From positions 1-64,000 of the forward strand of contig JAEZMV010000021.1 in assembly GCA_023414875.1 (NCBI GenBank): a DNA stretch of 64,000 nucleotides, given 5' to 3'. This stretch comes from Bacillota bacterium. Its GTDB lineage: Bacteria > Bacillota > Clostridia > Lachnospirales > Lachnospiraceae. Of this stretch, positions 17,896 through 24,991 are shown piece by piece. A program made the translations under genes and the position numbers. Position 1 is the first letter of the stretch. Every line of letters begins with the position of its first letter. The notes beneath the pieces are model-generated. The model was not told the origin of the DNA and ran no database searches. It saw only the letters and a list, made by a program, of their open reading frames with translations.

Positions 17896-17956
17896 AATAA
17901 ATACAATTCAGAAAAGCCCTCCCATTTTTGGAGGGCTTTTCTGAATTGTATTTATT
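17896..17956. terminator. Perfect 27-bp-arm hairpin upstream of rpoB (bidirectional terminator)
   Basis: The arms 17896-17922 and 17930-17956 are perfect reverse complements over 27 bp with a 7-nt loop. The top of the stem is GCCCTCC/GGAGGGC flanked by AAAA and TTTT, a bidirectional intrinsic terminator core, but the complementarity continues through 16 further AT-rich base pairs, more than a terminator needs. It sits between the 109-bp repeats and the rpoB promoter. Confidence 0.85.
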
Positions 17957-18302
17957 CATCAAGTGGATATAATATCCACTTGATGAGCCGCCGAAGGTGG
18001 CGTTTGTATAACGAGCAAATTGCTGCTTTTGCAATTCGCGAGTCTATTGTATATCTATTACTATACTTCAAGTGGATATAATATTCACTTGATGGGCCGC
18101 CGAAGGTGGCGTTTGTATAACGAGCAAATTGCTGCTTTTGCAATTCGCGAGTCTATTGTATATCTATTATTATACTTCAAGTGGATATTATATCCACTTG
18201 ATGAGCCGCCGAAGGTGGTGTTTGTATAACGAGCAAATTGCTGCTTTTGCAATTCGCGAGTTTATTGTAAATCTATTATTATACTTCAAGTGGATATAAT
18301 AT
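17957..18302. repeat. 109-bp tandem repeat, three full copies plus a partial
   Basis: CAAGTGG recurs at 17960, 18069, 18178 and 18287, exactly 109 bp apart, and the whole unit is almost identical each time. Every unit contains a 25-bp palindrome (TCAAGTGGATAT with ATATCCACTTGA, 17959-17983 in copy 1), a GC-rich hairpin (GCCGCC GAA GGTGGC) and an AATTGC/GCAATT stem. Copy 2 has a base change in the palindrome's right arm; copy 3 differs at its centre and at one base of the GC hairpin. Peptides encoded across it are only repeat artefacts. It fills the rplL-rpoB interval. Confidence 0.95.
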
Positions 18303-18303
18303 T

Positions 18304-18334
18304 AAAAAACAGCCTGCTCTTTCGAACAGGCCGT
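18304..18334 (-). terminator. Terminator or attenuator after rplL
   Basis: On the minus strand ACGGCCTG (18327-18334) pairs with CAGGCTGT (18309-18316, one G-U pair), followed directly by TTTTTTAAT. It lies about 24 bp beyond the rplL stop codon. Confidence 0.85.
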
Positions 18335-18357
18335 TATCACAATAATTGTTTTAATGA

Positions 18358-18720
18358 TTACTTTAATGTAACTTTTGCACCTTCAGCTTCTAACTTAGCC
18401 TTAAGATCATCAGCTTCTGCCTTGTTAGCGCCTTCTTTAACCATCTTAGGAGCTGCATCAACAAGATCCTTAGCTTCTTTTAAGCCTAAACCAGTTACTT
18501 CACGAACAACTTTGATAACTTTAACCTTGTTCGGGCCTGCATCTGTTAACTCTACATTAAATTCTGTCTTCTCTTCTTCTTCAACTGCTGCAGGACCAGC
18601 TGCAACTACAACACCTGCTGCTGCGGATACACCAAATTCTTCTTCACATGCTTTTACTAAATCATTTAATTCTAATACAGTAAGGCCCTTAATAGCCTCG
18701 ATAAATTCTTGAGTTGTCAT
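18358..18720 (-). CDS. rplL: Ribosomal protein L7/L12
   Basis: A 120-residue stalk protein. It has the N-terminal dimerisation helices (MTTQEFIEAIKGLTVLELND), an Ala/Gly/Val hinge (about residues 34-46) and the conserved C-terminal factor-binding domain (KVKVIKVVREVTGLGLKEAK). Dimers bind L10 and recruit translation factors to the ribosome. A strong SD (GGAGG) lies 8 nt upstream. It is the second gene of the rplJL unit and is followed at once by a terminator. Confidence 0.98.
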   Translation of the reverse strand: MTTQEFIEAIKGLTVLELNDLVKACEEEFGVSAAAGVVVAAGPAAVEEEEKTEFNVELTDAGPNKVKVIKVVREVTGLGLKEAKDLVDAAPKMVKEGANKAEADDLKAKLEAEGAKVTLK

Positions 18721-18814
18721 TACTATTTACCTCCATTATTATATTTGTTATTTGTTTATTTCTGATCTGTTATGTTTCCATAACCATTGTGTTCCGTTTT
18801 ACATAAAATAAAGA

Positions 18815-18955
18815 TTATTCCTGCTTCTTGACGATTTGCGAGCAAATCGTATCGCTTAACAATTCACCTTATTATGCCTGCTTTTCTGCGATTTGCGAGC
18901 AAATCGTCTTACTTTCTAATTACAATTATGCCTGCTTCTCAGCGATTTGCTTGAG
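18815..18955 (-). repeat. Tandem duplications of the rplJ 3' end
   Basis: The last codons of rplJ (plus-strand TTATGCCTGCTTCTCAGCGA, beginning at the stop codon 18926) recur as imperfect copies beginning at 18872 and 18815, steps of 54 and 57 bp. Each extra copy also carries CGATTTGC-GA-GCAAATCG, an 8-bp-arm hairpin that the gene copy lacks. The duplications lie in the 205-bp rplJ-rplL intergenic region and would be transcribed as part of the rplJL mRNA. Confidence 0.8.
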
Positions 18956-19411
18956 TACACGAGCAAAGTTGGTAATCGGTGACTGTAAGCTTCCAAGTAA
19001 CTTAGAAATAAGAACTTCTCTTGAAGGAATAGTTGCGATAACCTGAATTTTCTTATCATCGTAGTAGTTTCCTTCAACAACTCCTGATTTAAATTGCAAA
19101 TTAGGCATTGTCTTAGCACATTCAAATAAAACTCTAGCAGGAGCGGTTGCATCCTCCATACCAAAAGCAATAGCGGAAGGTCCCTCTAAATCCTTTGATA
19201 GAGCTTCAAATTCTGTACCCTTAAATGCAAAGTTAAGCATTGTGTTCTTGTATACCTTGTAAATAACACCAGCTTCTCTCAACTTCTTACGAAGTTCAGT
19301 ATCCTGAGCAACGGTCAAACCACGGTAATCTACTAATACAGCTGCTTTAGCAGTGCTTACATATCCCTTGATTTCTTCTACAACGGGTTGCTTCAATTCA
19401 ACTTTTGCCAT
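18926..19411 (-). CDS. rplJ: Ribosomal protein L10
   Basis: A 161-residue L10 with the expected N-terminal rRNA-binding domain (TAKAAVLVDYRGLTVAQDTE, LRKKLREAGVIYKVYKNTML) and a C-terminal helix for L7/L12 dimers (VLKQIAEKQA). The length is a little below the usual 165-170. A good SD (GGAGG) precedes the ATG. A canonical L10 leader with its own promoter lies upstream, so L10(L12)4 should repress its own mRNA. The 3' end has been duplicated twice downstream. Confidence 0.98.
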   Translation of the reverse strand: MAKVELKQPVVEEIKGYVSTAKAAVLVDYRGLTVAQDTELRKKLREAGVIYKVYKNTMLNFAFKGTEFEALSKDLEGPSAIAFGMEDATAPARVLFECAKTMPNLQFKSGVVEGNYYDDKKIQVIATIPSREVLISKLLGSLQSPITNFARVLKQIAEKQA

Positions 19412-19505
19412 TAATTACACCTCCTTGTATCATTTTGTTGACTGCCTTTAACAGCAATCTTTTATCTGTATCATACTAACCGGCTAAACCAGTTTGGTAA
19501 TACAA

Positions 19506-19631
19506 AAAAACCTCTTCCCACCAAAGCAGGAAGAGGTTAATAAAATCAATTATGATTTAAATCAACTTTTCCTCGGTAGGCGGTATCACCTTACGCCTTG
19601 CGGCACCTACTGTCTTCGGCAGTTATCAACA
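19506..19631 (-). ncRNA. Ribosomal protein L10 leader
   Basis: Read on the minus strand, the RNA contains the conserved core CCGAAGACAGTAGGTGCCGC, AAGGCG, and ACCGCCTACCGAGG that marks the L10 leader family, then ends in an intrinsic terminator at 19509-19538. L10-L12 binding to the core is known to control rplJL in Firmicutes. The rest of the 19412-19753 gap holds the rplJ SD on one side and the promoter on the other. Confidence 0.9.
19509..19538 (-). terminator. Attenuator of the L10 leader
   Basis: On the minus strand AACCTCTTCC (19529-19538) pairs perfectly with GGAAGAGGTT (19509-19518), followed by a run of T. Its place at the end of the L10 leader and about 100 nt before rplJ fits premature termination control. 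Confidence 0.9.
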
Positions 19632-19637
19632 TTGAGG

Positions 19638-19667
19638 ATTATAACACGATGTTTATCATCATGTCAA
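19638..19667 (-). promoter_or_regulatory. Sigma-A promoter of rplJL
   Basis: On the minus strand TTGACA (19662-19667, perfect) and TATAAT (19638-19643, perfect) are 18 nt apart, with a TG extension before the -10. Transcription should start near 19631, at the beginning of the L10 leader. Confidence 0.85.
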
Positions 19668-19753
19668 CCCTTAATTTGTACTTCAGTCATTGTATTACTT
19701 TTTACGATCATCTTGATATCTATCAAGGAACGTTTCGTATATCGATTTTTATA

Positions 19754-20446
19754 CTAGCCTAATTTAGCTGTGTTAAGCTTTACGCCAGGACCCATAGTAG
19801 ATGCTAAAGTAACGCTTTTTAAATATTGTCCTTTTGCAGCGGAGGGCTTTGCTTTTATAACAGCTCCAATTAAGGTTTGGAAGTTATCATTTAACATTTC
19901 CTCAGTAAAGGAAACCTTACCAAGCGGAACGTGGATAATATTAGTTTTGTCAAGTCTGTATTCGATCTTACCAGCTTTGATATCATTAACTGCCTTGGTA
20001 ACATCCATAGTTACAGTACCAGCCTTAGGGTTTGGCATTAAGCCCTTAGGACCGAGTACACGACCCAAACGTCCAACTACACCCATCATATCAGGAGTTG
20101 CTACTACTACGTCAAACTCAAACCAGTTTTCATTCTGGATCTTAGGTATTAAATCATCAGCACCAACATAGTCAGCACCAGCTGCTAAAGCTTCATTCGC
20201 TTTGTCACCCTTAGCAAAAACGAGTACACGAACTGTCTTACCTGTTCCATGAGGTAATACTACCGCACCACGAACCTGTTGATCAGCGTGACGTCCGTCT
20301 ACACCAAGTCTGATATGTGCTTCGACGGTCTCATCGAATTTAGCTACAGCTGATTTCTTTACTAAGCTGATTGCTTCATTTGCATCGTATTGAACTGATC
20401 TGTCAATTAACTTAGCAGATTCAGCGTATTTCTTTCCTCTTTTCAT
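19754..20446 (-). CDS. rplA: Ribosomal protein L1
   Basis: A 230-residue L1 of standard length. It starts MKRGKKYAESAKLIDRSVQY and has the conserved DVVVATPDMMGVVGRLGRVL and GPKGLMPNPKAGTVT segments. L1 builds the ribosomal L1 stalk and is a known translational repressor of its own L11-L1 operon. SD is AGGAGG, 6-8 nt from the ATG. It is the last gene of the rpmG-secE-nusG-rplK-rplA series; rplJ starts from its own promoter after 342 bp. Confidence 0.98.
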   Translation of the reverse strand: MKRGKKYAESAKLIDRSVQYDANEAISLVKKSAVAKFDETVEAHIRLGVDGRHADQQVRGAVVLPHGTGKTVRVLVFAKGDKANEALAAGADYVGADDLIPKIQNENWFEFDVVVATPDMMGVVGRLGRVLGPKGLMPNPKAGTVTMDVTKAVNDIKAGKIEYRLDKTNIIHVPLGKVSFTEEMLNDNFQTLIGAVIKAKPSAAKGQYLKSVTLASTMGPGVKLNTAKLG

Positions 20447-20615
20447 TCTATAAACCTCCTAGTGGTTTTACCGGAAGAAAACAGAATACTACGAATTCTG
20501 TTTTTACAGAAAACTTTGAATACTCCGTATGCCGACTGTGATGTTCGCTCGGCATATCCTCCCACGTTATTAGATTCTCAATCGCATAATCTCTTTCAAT
20601 TATGCTGTTACATTC
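20447..20615 (-). promoter_or_regulatory. Structured rplK-rplA intergenic RNA, putative L1 site
   Basis: The 169-nt spacer folds into at least three hairpins on the minus strand: GCATAAT/ATTATGC (about 20587-20609), ATGCCGA/TCGGCAT (about 20529-20555) and AAAACAGAAT/ATTCTGTTTT (about 20479-20505). ACGTGGGAGG (20558-20567), just before the second, is identical to a segment in the rplK leader (21084-21093). A repeated GTGGGAGG next to a stem would suit L1 binding, known to repress this operon; assignment to L1 is inference. Confidence 0.45.
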
Positions 20616-21041
20616 TTATTCTACAACAGTAACGCCCATGCTTCTTGCGGTTCCTGCTACCATACTCATAGCTGCTTCTACGCTTGCTGCATTTAAATCG
20701 GGCATTTTAAGCTCGGCAATTTTTCTAAGCTCTGCCTTTGTGATCTTTGCTACCTTAGTTTTATTCGGGGCAGCGGAACCGGACTTAAGATTAAGAGCTT
20801 TCTTAATCAATACTGCTGCCGGCGGGGTCTTTGTTACGAAGCTGAAGCTTCTGTCAGCATATACAGTAATTACAACCGGAGTTATAATTCCGTCCTGATC
20901 TGCTGTTCTTGCATTAAATTCCTTTGTGAACTGTACAATGTTCACACCGTGCTGACCGAGTGCGGGTCCTACCGGGGGAGCCGGTGTAGCCTTGCCAGCT
21001 GGGATCTGTAATTTGATATAACCTGTTACTTTTTTTGCCAT
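20616..21041 (-). CDS. rplK: Ribosomal protein L11
   Basis: A 141-residue L11 of standard length. The N-terminal proline-rich domain KLQIPAGKATPAPPVGPALG and the rRNA-binding C-terminal domain (AELRKIAELKMPDLNAASVE) are both intact. L11 forms part of the GTPase-associated centre and is needed for the stringent response. SD is AGGAGG. It is preceded by a spacer with a GTGGGAGG stem-loop and followed by rplA in the same transcript. Confidence 0.98.
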   Translation of the reverse strand: MAKKVTGYIKLQIPAGKATPAPPVGPALGQHGVNIVQFTKEFNARTADQDGIITPVVITVYADRSFSFVTKTPPAAVLIKKALNLKSGSAAPNKTKVAKITKAELRKIAELKMPDLNAASVEAAMSMVAGTARSMGVTVVE

Positions 21042-21074
21042 GATAGCATACCTCCTGATAAATGTGGTGTTTGC

Positions 21075-21093
21075 GGGAACTTCCCTCCCACGT
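21075..21093 (-). promoter_or_regulatory. rplK leader hairpin sharing a 10-mer with the rplA leader
   Basis: On the minus strand ACGTGGGAGG (21084-21093) leads into GGGAA...TTCCC pairing, and further into a possible GTGG/CCAC closing stem. The same 10-mer occurs before rplA. A role as the L1 repression site is inferred from the known autoregulation of rplKA. Confidence 0.4.
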
Positions 21094-21179
21094 AACTAAC
21101 TATAAGTTACATTTTCTTCCATTGCGTACACGGATGTCTTATACAAGTTGAATTAGTTTTCCAATTCTCTTGTCACGAA

Positions 21180-21701
21180 TTAATTGCGAACCTTAACTTC
21201 ACTGAAACTAATCTCAACCGGTGTTTCACGTCCGAACATATCCACGCTGATTGTAACACTTTGCTTATGTTGATTAATCTGTTTGATTTGACCGGTGGTA
21301 TTCTCCCATACTCCGGAAATTACCGTTACCATATCACCAATTTCAAAATCAACCGAGACTTCATTATCCTTAATTCCCATACTTTGCATCTCTGCATCAG
21401 TTAACGGAACCGGCTGTTTTGAATCAGGTCCAACAAAGCCTGTTACTCCTCTGGTATTACGAACCACATACCATACGTCATCATTCATGACCATATGAAG
21501 TAGTACATACCCGGGAAACATCTTCTTTTGAACACGTTTCTTGACACCGTTTTTAACTTCAATGACGTCCTGCATCGGAACAGATACTTCTAGAATCTGA
21601 TCCTCCAGTTTTCTGTTTTCGATTGTTTTCTCGATGTTCGCTTTTACTTTGTTCTCATACCCTGAATAGGTGTGAACAACGTACCAATTAGCCTCTGACA
21701 T
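21180..21701 (-). CDS. nusG: Transcription termination/antitermination factor NusG
   Basis: A 173-residue NusG with an intact NGN domain (WYVVHTYSGYENKVKANIEK at the start, FPGYVLLHMVMNDDVWYVVR in the middle) and a C-terminal KOW domain (FEIGDMVTVISGVWENTTGQ). It binds RNA polymerase to control pausing and termination and couples transcription with translation. It starts 10 bp after secE stops, in the usual rpmG-secE-nusG-rplKA order. Confidence 0.97.
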   Translation of the reverse strand: MSEANWYVVHTYSGYENKVKANIEKTIENRKLEDQILEVSVPMQDVIEVKNGVKKRVQKKMFPGYVLLHMVMNDDVWYVVRNTRGVTGFVGPDSKQPVPLTDAEMQSMGIKDNEVSVDFEIGDMVTVISGVWENTTGQIKQINQHKQSVTISVDMFGRETPVEISFSEVKVRN

Positions 21702-21711
21702 ATCCTCACCC

Positions 21712-21924
21712 TTATCCTATTATCCTTACAATACCGAATTCAATAACTGCATCCAATACGTAAATAATTACACCTAAGATAATAGTTACGGCAATAACAG
21801 CTATTGACTGTTTTGCAAGAGATTCTTTGTCTGGCCATACGATTTTCTTGAACTCGGATTTCAGACCCTTAAACCAACTTCTCTTTGGCGCCTTTTCGGC
21901 AGTAGAATTAGTTGTCTCTCCCAT
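21712..21924 (-). CDS. secE: Preprotein translocase subunit SecE
   Basis: A 70-residue single-span SecE. The conserved cytoplasmic amphipathic segment (WFKGLKSEFKKIVWPDKESL) precedes one transmembrane helix (about residues 41-62). SecE clamps SecY in the translocon. The N-terminus has a short Lys/Ala-rich extension. It follows rpmG by 22 bp and precedes nusG by 10 bp. Confidence 0.96.
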   Translation of the reverse strand: MGETTNSTAEKAPKRSWFKGLKSEFKKIVWPDKESLAKQSIAVIAVTIILGVIIYVLDAVIEFGIVRIIG

Positions 21925-21946
21925 GTCTTCACTTCCCTTTCAGTAA

Positions 21947-22096
21947 TTATTTCGTTTCCTTGTGCAATGTGTGGGACCTGCAGAACTTACAATACTTCTT
22001 TGTTTCCATTCTGTCTGGATGTGTTTTCTTTTCTTTTGTCATGTTGTAATTGCGTTGTTTGCAATCTGTACATGCCAATGTGATTTTTACGCGCAC
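21947..22096 (-). CDS. rpmG: Ribosomal protein L33
   Basis: A 49-residue L33 starting with GTG at 22096 and an excellent SD (GGAGG, 7 nt away). It begins MRVKITLACTDCKQRNYNMT and ends with CKFCRSHTLHKETK. The two CxxC pairs (CTDC, CKFC) mark the zinc-containing (C+) form. It is the first gene of the rpmG-secE-nusG-rplK-rplA transcript, a standard clostridial order. Confidence 0.95.
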   Translation of the reverse strand: MRVKITLACTDCKQRNYNMTKEKKTHPDRMETKKYCKFCRSHTLHKETK

Positions 22097-22193
22097 AATA
22101 TCCACCTCCGATTTCTCTTGTTGCGCTAGATCGCTTACTTTGCAACGAACCTTTTTTAGGCATAAAAAAAAAGCCCTCTTTCTTTGCTTACTA

Positions 22194-22222
22194 AATATAT
22201 CATACCAGTGTTTCTACGTCAA
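22194..22222 (-). promoter_or_regulatory. Sigma-A promoter of rpmG-secE-nusG-rplKA
   Basis: On the minus strand TTGACG (22217-22222) and TATATT (22194-22199) are exactly 17 nt apart. The leader of about 90 nt contains a GGGC-T9-ATGCC stretch that may be a weak hairpin. Confidence 0.7.
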
Positions 22223-22405
22223 CACCTTTTTTTAGCAGCAACCACAGCGCTTTCCTGTTCTTATATACCTTCAAAACCAATTGATTGACTTATACCACAA
22301 TATATTGTCAAAAATAATTTATTATGTTATATATAGTATTTACATTCTCAGAATAAACAAATAATTATTATATCAAATCCTAGTTTTAGGTGCACCACCT
22401 TACGG

Positions 22406-22467
22406 GATGCAAAACATGTTAAGCGTCAACTGTAACAGCCTGCTACGCACAAACAATGTTTTGCATC
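22406..22467. repeat. Cruciform-type inverted repeat after the subtilase gene
   Basis: GATGCAAAACAT (22406-22417) pairs perfectly over 12 bp with ATGTTTTGCATC (22456-22467); inside, GCGT (22423-22426) pairs with ACGC (22445-22448). There is no U-run. It sits 58 bp past the subtilase stop codon, in a 428-bp gene-free stretch that otherwise holds only the rpmG promoter region and AT-rich DNA. GATGCAAA recurs in the spoIIID terminator. Confidence 0.6.
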
Positions 22468-22524
22468 TCAGTATCTTACTGACAATCATGAAAATGACCA
22501 TATCTTAACAATACATAAACCGTA

Positions 22525-24720
22525 CTATTTAACCGTTATTTTACAAGTTGAAGTAAGTCCACTTGAGGTTTTAGCCGTGATCACCGCTTTTCCTTTAGCT
22601 TTTGCCGTAATCTTGCCGGTTGAGGAAACCGTCGCCACCTTCTCATTTGAACTTGTAAAGGTAATGCTATCGGTAGAGTTACTTGGTTTTACGGTTGTCT
22701 CTATCACAAACTGTTCTCCCGGTGATATCGTTTTTTTGCTGGCACTCAGTTTCAGTTCCTCTGCTTTTACTGTTTTTATCTTGACGACATTAACCGTAGC
22801 ATTCCCCCGATAATCTACTGCCAATACAGTATAGGTTCCATCTTTCTCTACACGAAAGGAGCCCTTGCCCGATTTTAGATTAACTATCGTGCCCACCCCA
22901 GAATACAACATATACCCAGCTGATTTATTACCCTGTACATATTTAACATACTTTAATCCACTGTGTATATCTAATGCTGTTACTGACACTGTCCTCGATT
23001 TATAATCATTCGCAATTTTATAATTTGTTATTAAACTTGGAACCGTTAAATCGTCCAATACCTCGTAAGTTGTAAGCGTCTCATTACCTGCATAATCAGA
23101 AGAATAAAAGGTATAAGTTCCTGCTTCCGATATGTTTATTCTATTATTTATGACTAAATTACCTTTGATACCCCGTTTAAAGTCCTCCAGAGTTTTTTTA
23201 CCAGACATCCATTTCGTTACTCTTATGCTTGAGCCACCGGTATCTTTAACATTCACCGGAACTACAAACGTTTCCTTACTGTAGACTGTTTTAAAGGATA
23301 ATACAGGTACCTTAGTATCCTGAATTAAATCCCCCGAAGCCATCACCGCTTTATAAGCGCTTGGGATTCCGGGGGTTTTTATCATCCCACTTAAAGTCTC
23401 CAGAGGCTTTATACTTCCCATAATTACTTCTTTTACATTAGAAGCATATAAGTTATCAAACTTTGAATACAGCATGGCAGCTATTGCAGAAACCTGCGGA
23501 ACAGCCATAGAGGAGCCGCTCATAGAGGCATAGGTACCAACTATTGTACTTATTATATCATCGCCGGGAGCAGCCAAATCAATCGATGTACCATAATTGG
23601 AGTAAGCTGCTATATCACCGTAGGAATCAACTGCGGTTACAGAGATTAAATTACTTAGCTTATAATTAGAAGGATATATTGGTACCGTAGTCGCATTTGA
23701 TGATGTATTTCCAGCTGCTGCGACAAACAGCATGTCTGATTCTCTCATAATTGTTTCTAACCCGACATCATAAATAGTGGTACCCCAGCTCAGATTGCAT
23801 ATATCCGCACCCATCATTGTGGCATATTTGATTGCCTCAATTGCATCTGATATGGAGCCGGTCCCATCTTTTCCACCATTAATTTTCAGGGCCATAATTT
23901 TTATATTTATATTAGAAGCTACACCCGCTATTCCAATGTCATTATTTGCTTGTGCTGCAATAATTCCTGCTATATGTGTACCATGATTATCATCATCCTC
24001 AGGAGAAGCTACATTCACCTTATAACGCTCCGAATAGGTATAATGGCAGACGCTGGCATCGTCATTATAAAAATCCCAACCATAGACATCATCCTTATAG
24101 CCATTATTATCATTATCCTTACCATCACCGTCAATCTCATTCTTATTGATCCATACATTGGCAGCGAGATCCGGATGTGTAACGTCTACCCCAGTATCCA
24201 CTACCGCCACTACTACCTCTCGACCGGAGTCAGCAGTTAGAGCCATCTCTTCCCAGGCTTCTAAAACATCCATATCGACTCCTTTGATTGATTCTTTTAG
24301 CGTACTCGCTATACCGACATAGTATCCCGGATTATTTATGTACCACTGACTATCCGAAAGGGTATCACGGCTCGAGCTTAATATATTAATCTCATGATTC
24401 GCCTGAGCTGACAACACCATTTTATTCTCACCCAGACCTTCCATAACAGCACGGAAAGCAGAAGCGGTTTTCACTGATAACAGCACATAATCTTCTATAT
24501 GATTTTCTACTTTAACAAAGGATCCATATTGATTAATCAAAGAGCTTAAATCTTTCTCTTCAATCTCGTCATTGAATACAACAACGATTTCACCACCTGC
24601 ATCCTTATAGTCCTTTCGCTCCTGAGCTATATCAGTGTCTTTTATGAAAATCAGAAAAGCTGATATTATAACAGCACTAATAAATTTAAAAACTATATTA
24701 AAATATCCTCTGTTTATCAT
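22525..24720 (-). CDS. Secreted subtilase (S8) serine protease with C-terminal Ig-like domain
   Basis: A 731-residue protein with an N-terminal signal or anchor (residues 8-26) and a propeptide-like region to about 110. The S8 catalytic domain has Asp175 (VVDTGVD), His246 (DDDNHGTHIAG), an oxyanion Asn in AAAGN, and Ser404 (SGSSMAVP). The serine motif has GSSMA in place of the commoner GTSMA. Asp/Asn-rich NEIDGDGKDNDNNG (about 190-205) resembles a calcium-binding loop. After the protease come beta-rich repeats and a final bacterial Ig-like (Big_2) domain (SSNEKVATVSSTGKITAKAK). It should degrade proteins outside the cell or at its surface. A good SD (TGGAGG) precedes the ATG. It is divergent from the AraC gene. 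Confidence 0.9.
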   Translation of the reverse strand: MINRGYFNIVFKFISAVIISAFLIFIKDTDIAQERKDYKDAGGEIVVVFNDEIEEKDLSSLINQYGSFVKVENHIEDYVLLSVKTASAFRAVMEGLGENKMVLSAQANHEINILSSSRDTLSDSQWYINNPGYYVGIASTLKESIKGVDMDVLEAWEEMALTADSGREVVVAVVDTGVDVTHPDLAANVWINKNEIDGDGKDNDNNGYKDDVYGWDFYNDDASVCHYTYSERYKVNVASPEDDDNHGTHIAGIIAAQANNDIGIAGVASNINIKIMALKINGGKDGTGSISDAIEAIKYATMMGADICNLSWGTTIYDVGLETIMRESDMLFVAAAGNTSSNATTVPIYPSNYKLSNLISVTAVDSYGDIAAYSNYGTSIDLAAPGDDIISTIVGTYASMSGSSMAVPQVSAIAAMLYSKFDNLYASNVKEVIMGSIKPLETLSGMIKTPGIPSAYKAVMASGDLIQDTKVPVLSFKTVYSKETFVVPVNVKDTGGSSIRVTKWMSGKKTLEDFKRGIKGNLVINNRINISEAGTYTFYSSDYAGNETLTTYEVLDDLTVPSLITNYKIANDYKSRTVSVTALDIHSGLKYVKYVQGNKSAGYMLYSGVGTIVNLKSGKGSFRVEKDGTYTVLAVDYRGNATVNVVKIKTVKAEELKLSASKKTISPGEQFVIETTVKPSNSTDSITFTSSNEKVATVSSTGKITAKAKGKAVITAKTSSGLTSTCKITVK

Positions 24721-24837
24721 ATGTGACCTCCATTGTGCCCGCCATTATGTCTCTATAAAATTATCGTATTACTCACTATTGGCATTTGTGTGGCAAAAAA
24801 GCAAAAATCAACAAAAAAATTCCATCAACAACATCCC

Positions 24838-24898
24838 TTGCATTCGTCGGTACTTAGCTTCTGCCCTTTAAAACCTTATGTACCGCTACGTAATGCAA
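24838..24898. repeat. Short copy of the CGGTAC hairpin element
   Basis: TTGCATT (24838-24844) pairs with AATGCAA (24892-24898), then CGGTAC with GTACCG. CGGTACTTAG (24848-24857) and CTTATGTACCG (24875-24885) are identical to the arms of the central hairpin of the large element at 61819-61867; the loop differs. It sits between the divergent subtilase and AraC genes. Confidence 0.7.
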
Positions 24899-24936
24899 TC
24901 AATATGCAAATTGCTAGTGCAATAATTATTTTTTTA

Positions 24937-24945
24937 TGTTATAAT
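24937..24945 (+). promoter_or_regulatory. Extended -10 promoter of the AraC-family gene
   Basis: TGTTATAAT (24937-24945) is a perfect extended -10. No convincing -35 lies 16-18 nt upstream. Transcription would start near 24952, about 40 nt before the ATG. Confidence 0.55.
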
Positions 24946-24991
24946 TAGCTTGTAAAACTACTATCTACCAACCTGATTCGGGAGTGTTATT

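Noticed and set aside
17952..18229. Short ORFs on both strands between rplL and rpoB
   Set aside because: They arise from open frames through the 109-bp repeats, show repeated peptides in both strands and have no SD.
22050..22235. 61-codon plus-strand ORF opposite rpmG
   Set aside because: It covers the rpmG start and promoter region on the other strand and has no SD; rpmG is clearly real.
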